A stretch of 38,832 nt of DNA from an uncultured Dialister sp. (lineage in GTDB: Bacteria > Bacillota > Negativicutes > Veillonellales > Dialisteraceae). The notes under the pieces were generated by a model. The model saw nothing but the letters and a program-made list of their open reading frames with translations. It had not been told where the DNA came from and made no database searches. The stretch lies in NCBI GenBank assembly GCA_900541485.1, contig UQJW01000012.1, forward strand, positions 1 to 38,832. The letters run 5' to 3'. The translations under genes were made by a program, and so were the position numbers. This document shows positions 35,127-38,832 of this stretch, in pieces. Position 1 is the first letter of the stretch. Each line of letters starts with the position of its first letter.

Positions 35127-35841
35127 AATGTAACTTAAATTCTATGGGAAATGTAATCTGACAAGCCGAAGGGATTCCATATTTATCCATTGCCGGAGTA
35201 AATGTCCACTGATATGCTGCTTTTACAGCTGAATTATCCAAATCCAGGTTCCCGGAGCTTTGTTCTACAAAAACGGAATCTACTGCCCCAGATGCATTGA
35301 CATAGATTGTTACATAGGTCACACCGGTAATTTCGTCTCGATTAGCAGCGTAAGGGTATACAGGAAGAACCGTATGAATTGCTTTCGGTGGTGTGACCGG
35401 TACTCCTCCGCCCTCTCCTGCACCGTCACCACTGCTTTCTCCCGTATTGTTTCCGCCATCTCCCGAACTTCTCTGGCCCGTTTCCTCTCCGGTACCGGAC
35501 AGATAAGAATTGCCGGATTCTTCGGTTTCATTTTCCAAATCATCACTTTTATCTTCTTCGTCCACATGATTTGTTTTATCTGTATTTTCATACGAATTTT
35601 CTGTCTTTATTGCCTCATTTGCCGTCTTTTTATTATTTGTTGCAGTCCGTGAGTTTTGATTTCCTTTATTTCCTCCGGCTTTACTTTTGCCTCCTCCACT
35701 GTCCAGTGTCACCTGCAAAACCTCTATGCCCGGAACTGTTTTCAAGAATCTGCTACCTGCTAAACCTATAGCCAGGAAAAAAATGAGATGGAAAATAATA
35801 GTACTTACGACTCCGGCAATATATCGTTTCCTGTCACTCAT
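35125..35841 (-). CDS. tonB: TonB-family energy transducer
   Basis: A 238-residue inner-membrane-anchored protein that transmits ExbB/ExbD energy to outer-membrane receptors. An N-terminal anchor helix covers about residues 8-29. The middle (about 45-150) is a low-complexity Gly/Asn/Ser/Glu/Thr-rich linker, not the usual Pro-rich spacer. The C-terminal TonB domain (about 150-238) contains VLPVYPYAANRDEITGVTYV and AYQWTFTPAMDKYGIPS. The ATG at 35841 follows GGGAG and overlaps exbD by 8 nt. Confidence 0.93.
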   Translation of the reverse strand: MSDRKRYIAGVVSTIIFHLIFFLAIGLAGSRFLKTVPGIEVLQVTLDSGGGKSKAGGNKGNQNSRTATNNKKTANEAIKTENSYENTDKTNHVDEEDKSDDLENETEESGNSYLSGTGEETGQRSSGDGGNNTGESSGDGAGEGGGVPVTPPKAIHTVLPVYPYAANRDEITGVTYVTIYVNASGAVDSVFVEQSSGNLDLDNSAVKAAYQWTFTPAMDKYGIPSACQITFPIEFKLH

Positions 35842-36250
35842 CACTTACTCCCTGTTCCGCCGCCAACCCGAAACGGGTAAGACCGGCTCCCTTAAATGCA
35901 TCTAACACCCGCATGACATCATTATAACGAGCATCTTTTTCTCCGCGAATGACTACGGAATAGTCAGACTTCCTGCCGCTTCGTTCCTTAACCTCGGAAA
36001 CCAATTTCTCTAAAGGCATTTTTTTATCATCTAACCAATATGTTCCGTCTTTTTTTACTGAAACAAGACTGCTGCTTTTATTTATGATTTCTGCACTTTC
36101 TGCATTTGGAAGTTCGATTGAAACAGTCCTTACCTGTGTCATATACATGGTACTGATAATAAAAAATGCCAGTAATAGAAATATGAGGTCTATCATAGGG
36201 CTTATCATAAGCTCCGGTGTTTTATCTTTAATTCGTTCCCGCCTTCTCAT
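35834..36250 (-). CDS. exbD: ExbD/TolR biopolymer transport protein
   Basis: A 138-residue single-pass membrane protein of the proton-driven Ton or Tol motor. The conserved proton-carrying aspartate is D21 at the start of the membrane helix (LMISPMIDLIFLLLAFF). The periplasmic domain continues with VSIELPNAESAEI. It lies between exbB and tonB, so it belongs to the Ton rather than the Tol system. Confidence 0.94.
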   Translation of the reverse strand: MRRRERIKDKTPELMISPMIDLIFLLLAFFIISTMYMTQVRTVSIELPNAESAEIINKSSSLVSVKKDGTYWLDDKKMPLEKLVSEVKERSGRKSDYSVVIRGEKDARYNDVMRVLDAFKGAGLTRFGLAAEQGVSDE

Positions 36251-36258
36251 ATATGTGT

Positions 36259-36873
36259 TTACCTTTCCGATAAACCAGACACTAATGCATCTGCCACAGA
36301 ATTTAAGTCGAGATCAGCCTTTTTATATTCCCCCATAAGATAAGCATGCACCAGCATAGCTACAATGGCGATAATCAAACCGAAAATCGTTGTAATCAAT
36401 GCTTCTGCCAAACCGGCCGTCACTCCAGCCGTGTTTTGGAGCTGGCCGGTCATGGAGGAAAATGTCCCCATCATTCCTGTAATGGTTCCCAAAAGCCCAA
36501 GCATCGGTGATAACCCTATAATGACTCCCAGGTAGTCGAGATGCTCTGAAAGCCGGTTTAAATATCTGTCCGTCTTCTCGTAAGTAACTGATGCTAAAGA
36601 AGATCCCAGATTCTCTCTTTCATCCAAAATATCTTTAGCCAGTTTTGCCGCACAACCTGCCGACGAAACAGCAAGATTATAAGCTTCTTCTATTTGTCCC
36701 CGTGTCATCTTTTCACAAAACTCTACTGCAAATTCAGTTTTTGAAATTTTCTGTTTATAATAAATACCTCTTTCAACTGCCAAAAAAATAACTGCGAAAG
36801 AACAAAGCAAAAGAGGCCACATGCATAATCCGCCGCGGGTAAAATATTCTGCAGACGTCTCTAAAAAACTCAT
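36259..36873 (-). CDS. exbB: MotA/TolQ/ExbB proton channel family protein
   Basis: A 204-residue protein with three membrane segments, about residues 12-30, 105-130 and 150-175. The channel signature LSPMLGLLGTITGMMGTFSSM precedes the third helix region with GLAEALITTIFGLIIAIVAM. It forms the stator channel with ExbD. It follows the Skp terminator by only about 25 nt, so its transcription may be partly readthrough from skp. Confidence 0.94.
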   Translation of the reverse strand: MSFLETSAEYFTRGGLCMWPLLLCSFAVIFLAVERGIYYKQKISKTEFAVEFCEKMTRGQIEEAYNLAVSSAGCAAKLAKDILDERENLGSSLASVTYEKTDRYLNRLSEHLDYLGVIIGLSPMLGLLGTITGMMGTFSSMTGQLQNTAGVTAGLAEALITTIFGLIIAIVAMLVHAYLMGEYKKADLDLNSVADALVSGLSER

Positions 36874-36898
36874 GTATATCTCCTTTTTTAATTTTAAT

Positions 36899-36953
36899 CA
36901 AAAAGGCATAACTGAAACCGGAAGATATTTCTTCTTTCAACAGTCATGCCTTT
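36899..36953 (-). terminator. terminator after the Skp gene
   Basis: Minus-strand stem AAAGGCATGACTG / CAGTTATGCCTTT (one G-U pair) with an internal hairpin, then TTGATT after TTTTT. A moderately weak stop that may leave readthrough into exbB. Confidence 0.8.
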
Positions 36954-37013
36954 CTATTTTAATCAGCTTATATTACGATAATCCGATTTACATACAACCT
37001 ATTTACTTTTCGT

Positions 37014-37418
37014 TTATCTCATATTTGCCTTTACTTTTTCCGTGAGATCAATGCCTCCATAAATGACATCACGTCCGTTGATAATAATATCAACATCGCT
37101 CTCTTTGGCCGCCTTTTCAACCGCTGCACGCAGCTTTGCCTGAATGGGGGCCAGCACCTGATTTTCTTTCTGTGCCAACTGGGCATTAAACTTTTCAGCT
37201 AATGCTTCTTTTTCTTTTTGTGACATCCCCTTGGACTTTTGATCAAATTCATTCTGCAATCTCTGCTGTTCCGCCGCTACCGTTCTGCCGGCCTGCATAA
37301 ATGCCGGTGTAGACGCAAGAACATTGTCCATATTAACGTAACCGGACGCCGCATCCGCCTGTCCGCTAAGTCCCAGCAGTGCAGCAGCCAATACCATAGA
37401 ACCTACTATTTTTTTCAT
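37014..37418 (-). CDS. skp: OmpH/Skp-family periplasmic chaperone
   Basis: A 134-residue exported protein. The signal peptide occupies about 1-24 (MKKIVGSMVLAAALLGLSG then QADA-A). The mature part carries the OmpH/Skp start GYVNMDNVLASTPAFMQAG, a long charged coiled coil, and the C-terminal VDIIINGRDVIYGGIDLTEKV. Skp holds unfolded outer-membrane proteins in the periplasm. The ATG at 37418 follows AGAGGTG; the open frame starting at 37442 has no such site. It supports a diderm envelope. Confidence 0.92.
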   Translation of the reverse strand: MKKIVGSMVLAAALLGLSGQADAASGYVNMDNVLASTPAFMQAGRTVAAEQQRLQNEFDQKSKGMSQKEKEALAEKFNAQLAQKENQVLAPIQAKLRAAVEKAAKESDVDIIINGRDVIYGGIDLTEKVKANMR

Positions 37419-37454
37419 AACGACACCTCTTTTTATAAACAAAACCTGACCGGC

Positions 37455-37943
37455 TTATTTCTTCCAAATTTTTTCCATAATTGTCGGATATACGGCACTG
37501 AGATGCCCTTGAATCTGGTTAAGAATCGCAATCACCAATGCAGGGTCGAAATGTTCCAATCCCGCAGGAATGCAGCAAGTGAGAAGAACATTGCCCATTT
37601 CATCCACATTATATTTCAACATGCGGTACTGGTCATTCAATTCATTCAAATCTTCACAAATTTTTGTCTTCTTATCTCCTACAGCTATGGCAGCGGCTAC
37701 CTGCACCTGAATAATCGTATATACGCTGTCATCAAGAAGGATCATAAAAGGAAGATTTTGTCCCGCTACCGGAAGATTGCTCCGGAATGCCTGAGCATGA
37801 ACTTCGTTTTCAAAATCCTGTATTCCGAATCCGCTAATTTTTGATGCTTCCAGATGTTCCTGTAAAAGCTTAACCTTTTCAGCACCTACTTTTACTTCCG
37901 CTTCCGCCTTTTCTTTTGTTGCGATTTTTTCTTTTTCTGCCAT
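37455..37943 (-). CDS. YbjN-like (type III secretion chaperone-like fold) protein of unknown function
   Basis: A 162-residue protein. Residues 1-35 are Lys/Glu/Ala-rich and probably a coiled coil; the rest resembles the YbjN family, with a DDSVYTIIQVQVAAAIA strand, a LNELNDQYRMLKYNVDEMG segment and a C-terminal LNQIQGHLSAVYPTIMEKIWK helix. No signal peptide. I match this by pattern only. It lies upstream of skp in the same direction with a 36-nt gap. Confidence 0.6.
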   Translation of the reverse strand: MAEKEKIATKEKAEAEVKVGAEKVKLLQEHLEASKISGFGIQDFENEVHAQAFRSNLPVAGQNLPFMILLDDSVYTIIQVQVAAAIAVGDKKTKICEDLNELNDQYRMLKYNVDEMGNVLLTCCIPAGLEHFDPALVIAILNQIQGHLSAVYPTIMEKIWKK

Positions 37944-37988
37944 TTTCTGCTCCTCATTTCTCTGTTATAAACAACATCAAACTCATTT

Positions 37989-38032
37989 CGGGGTTTTCCG
38001 GTTCGTCTTGAAAGTACACCGGAATAAACCCG
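37989..38032. repeat. terminator-like inverted repeat upstream of the YbjN-like gene
   Basis: CGGGGTTTTCCGGT (37989-38002) pairs with ACCGGAATAAACCCG (38018-38032) through a strong stem with small bulges. On the plus strand it is followed by TTTTATTTT, which would suit a terminator, but no plus-strand gene lies upstream. On the minus strand it falls in the 5' region of the YbjN-like gene, 46-90 nt before its ATG. Confidence 0.5.
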
Positions 38033-38389
38033 TTTTATTTTCAAAAAGCATAAGTCGGCAATATTTCTGTTTATAAATTGCTTTTTATCAACTGCAAAGT
38101 TAAATATTTTTGAATATCCAATGTGTTTTTGCCACTTTATACTCTTTAAAACCTTTTGATTATTTTTTCTTTCGTTAGTTATTTTAAAATAAAATTATAA
38201 TTATATAAACATACTACCATATAAGACCAACCGATTCAATTACAAACCTATTAAAATCGTAATGGCTGTTTCATTATTTCCACTTATTTATTTTCTACCA
38301 TCATTTAAATTTATTTTTGCAGGAAATTTTATTTATGACTTCCTGTCCGGTGTCCGAAAAATCTTTAATCAAAGACATCCGGAAACTTG

Positions 38390-38432
38390 AAAAAAGATGG
38401 CCCTATAAGTTTCATTCCCCACTCATAGGGCC
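38390..38432 (-). terminator. terminator after the autotransporter-type gene
   Basis: Minus-strand stem GGCCCTATGAGT / ACTTATAGGGCC (one G-U pair) followed by ATCTTTTTT. Confidence 0.9.
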
Positions 38433-38503
38433 TGTAAACTGTCTGTCTTTATTTTTTATTTTTATTTATTGGTTATTTTATACTTTTACACCATTCCTTC
38501 CTA

Positions 38504-38832
38504 TTAGAATCTCAAACGGATACCTGCATTGGCTTTCCATTCCATCTCGTAGTCTCCGCCGAAGCTCTTGGTGATATCGGCATAGACCATTTTGTCTTTG
38601 TCGATGTTGTGGTTGACTCCAATGGAAATTTCTGCCCAGGTGTCTCCGAAGTCCTGGTCTACTGTTGCTGTCGGTTCGTTTTCTGCACTGAATGTGGACG
38701 CTGTCGTTCCTTTGAATTCATGCAGCAGGTTTGCTTTCAGGTACAAGTCCGTTGTTTCTGTCCTCTTTCCTGCCGCTATTCCTATCCGTCCTACAAGGCT
38801 TGTCATTCCGTCTTGTTTTACGTGCATTCTCT
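38504..38832 (-). CDS. autotransporter-type beta-barrel domain, 3' end of a gene cut by the window edge
   Basis: Only the last 108 codons or so are visible; the frame stays open to the right edge, so the ATG at 38827 is not necessarily the start. The sequence has alternating polar-hydrophobic strands typical of an outer-membrane beta-barrel, such as LYLKANLLHEFKGT, TWAEISIGVNHNIDKDK, and the final ANAGIRLRF. The C-terminal phenylalanine is the outer-membrane insertion signal of barrel proteins. It resembles autotransporter beta-domains of Negativicutes surface proteins. The passenger lies outside the window. Confidence 0.8.
   Translation of the reverse strand, partial: RMHVKQDGMTSLVGRIGIAAGKRTETTDLYLKANLLHEFKGTTASTFSAENEPTATVDQDFGDTWAEISIGVNHNIDKDKMVYADITKSFGGDYEMEWKANAGIRLRF

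Larger units (their letters stand above)
37944..38503. other. A/T-rich intergenic region between the YbjN-like gene and the autotransporter-type gene
   Basis: No plausible gene is seen here. The part from 38060 to 38320 is strongly A/T-rich. It contains the inverted repeat at 37989-38032 and the terminator at 38390-38432, listed separately. A promoter for the YbjN-like gene must lie here, but I cannot point to a clear -35/-10 pair. Confidence 0.6.

Noticed and set aside
38317..38574. 85-codon plus-strand open frame near the right edge
   Set aside because: It runs through the terminator of the autotransporter-type gene and overlaps the 3' end of that gene in antisense. Its hydrophobic part comes from A/T-rich DNA.
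1..38832. CRISPR array, prophage, insertion sequence or integron
   Set aside because: No regularly spaced repeats, transposase, integrase or phage genes were seen; gene content is core metabolism throughout.

Overview
The window looks like chromosomal DNA from a diderm member of the Firmicutes (class Negativicutes; I would guess a Dialister/Veillonella relative). The evidence is the mix of Firmicute hallmarks (a T-box leader for valS, Firmicute-style RnhB and RbgA, strong GGAGG ribosome binding sites, TTGACA/TATAAT promoters) with outer-membrane hallmarks (ExbB-ExbD-TonB, an OmpH/Skp chaperone, the C-terminal barrel of an autotransporter). The genus is inference. I see no insertion sequence, prophage or CRISPR array; nearly everything is core metabolism in tight operons, mostly on the minus strand.

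Layout. 1-1.9 kb: tandem promoters and leader of an rRNA operon that runs off the left edge (minus), a divergent exported M48 protease, and tRNA-Ser(GCU). 1.9-6.0 kb: meso-diaminopimelate dehydrogenase, then an overlapping operon acpS - nnr - ComEC-like hydrolase - DUF1653. 6.2 kb: rpsT, read from a TTG start and carrying an Ala/Glu-rich tail. 6.7-15.2 kb: one long minus-strand run rbgA - rnhB - CsoR-family regulator - siroheme synthase N-domain - hemA - hemC - cobA/hemD fusion - hemB - hemL, which makes uroporphyrinogen III from glutamyl-tRNA and diverts it to precorrin-2 and sirohydrochlorin (siroheme or cobalamin). 15.3-17 kb: PiT phosphate transporter and its DUF47 partner, preceded by a plausible PhoP box. 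17.2 kb: rubrerythrin. 18-22.2 kb: valS - folC under a Val T-box. 22.4-28.6 kb: purE-C-M-N-H-D with a structured 217-nt leader. 28.7-30.4 kb: dusB and a nitroreductase. 30.5-35 kb (plus strand): a polar amino acid ABC transporter followed by a PatB/MalY C-S lyase. 35.1-38 kb: skp, exbB, exbD, tonB and a YbjN-like protein. The right edge cuts an autotransporter-type gene.

The most interesting item is upstream of the ABC transporter (30483-30736). A good promoter is followed by a 29-codon ORF with its own ribosome binding site and six cysteine codons (CC, CCC and C), then by a rho-independent terminator directly before the first permease gene. A segment just after the leader stop codon is complementary to the terminator loop and 3' arm. 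This is the layout of ribosome-mediated transcription attenuation, here apparently sensing cysteine (Cys-tRNA) supply and controlling a probable cystine/S-amino-acid importer plus a C-S lyase. Substrate and mechanism are inferred from sequence and context.
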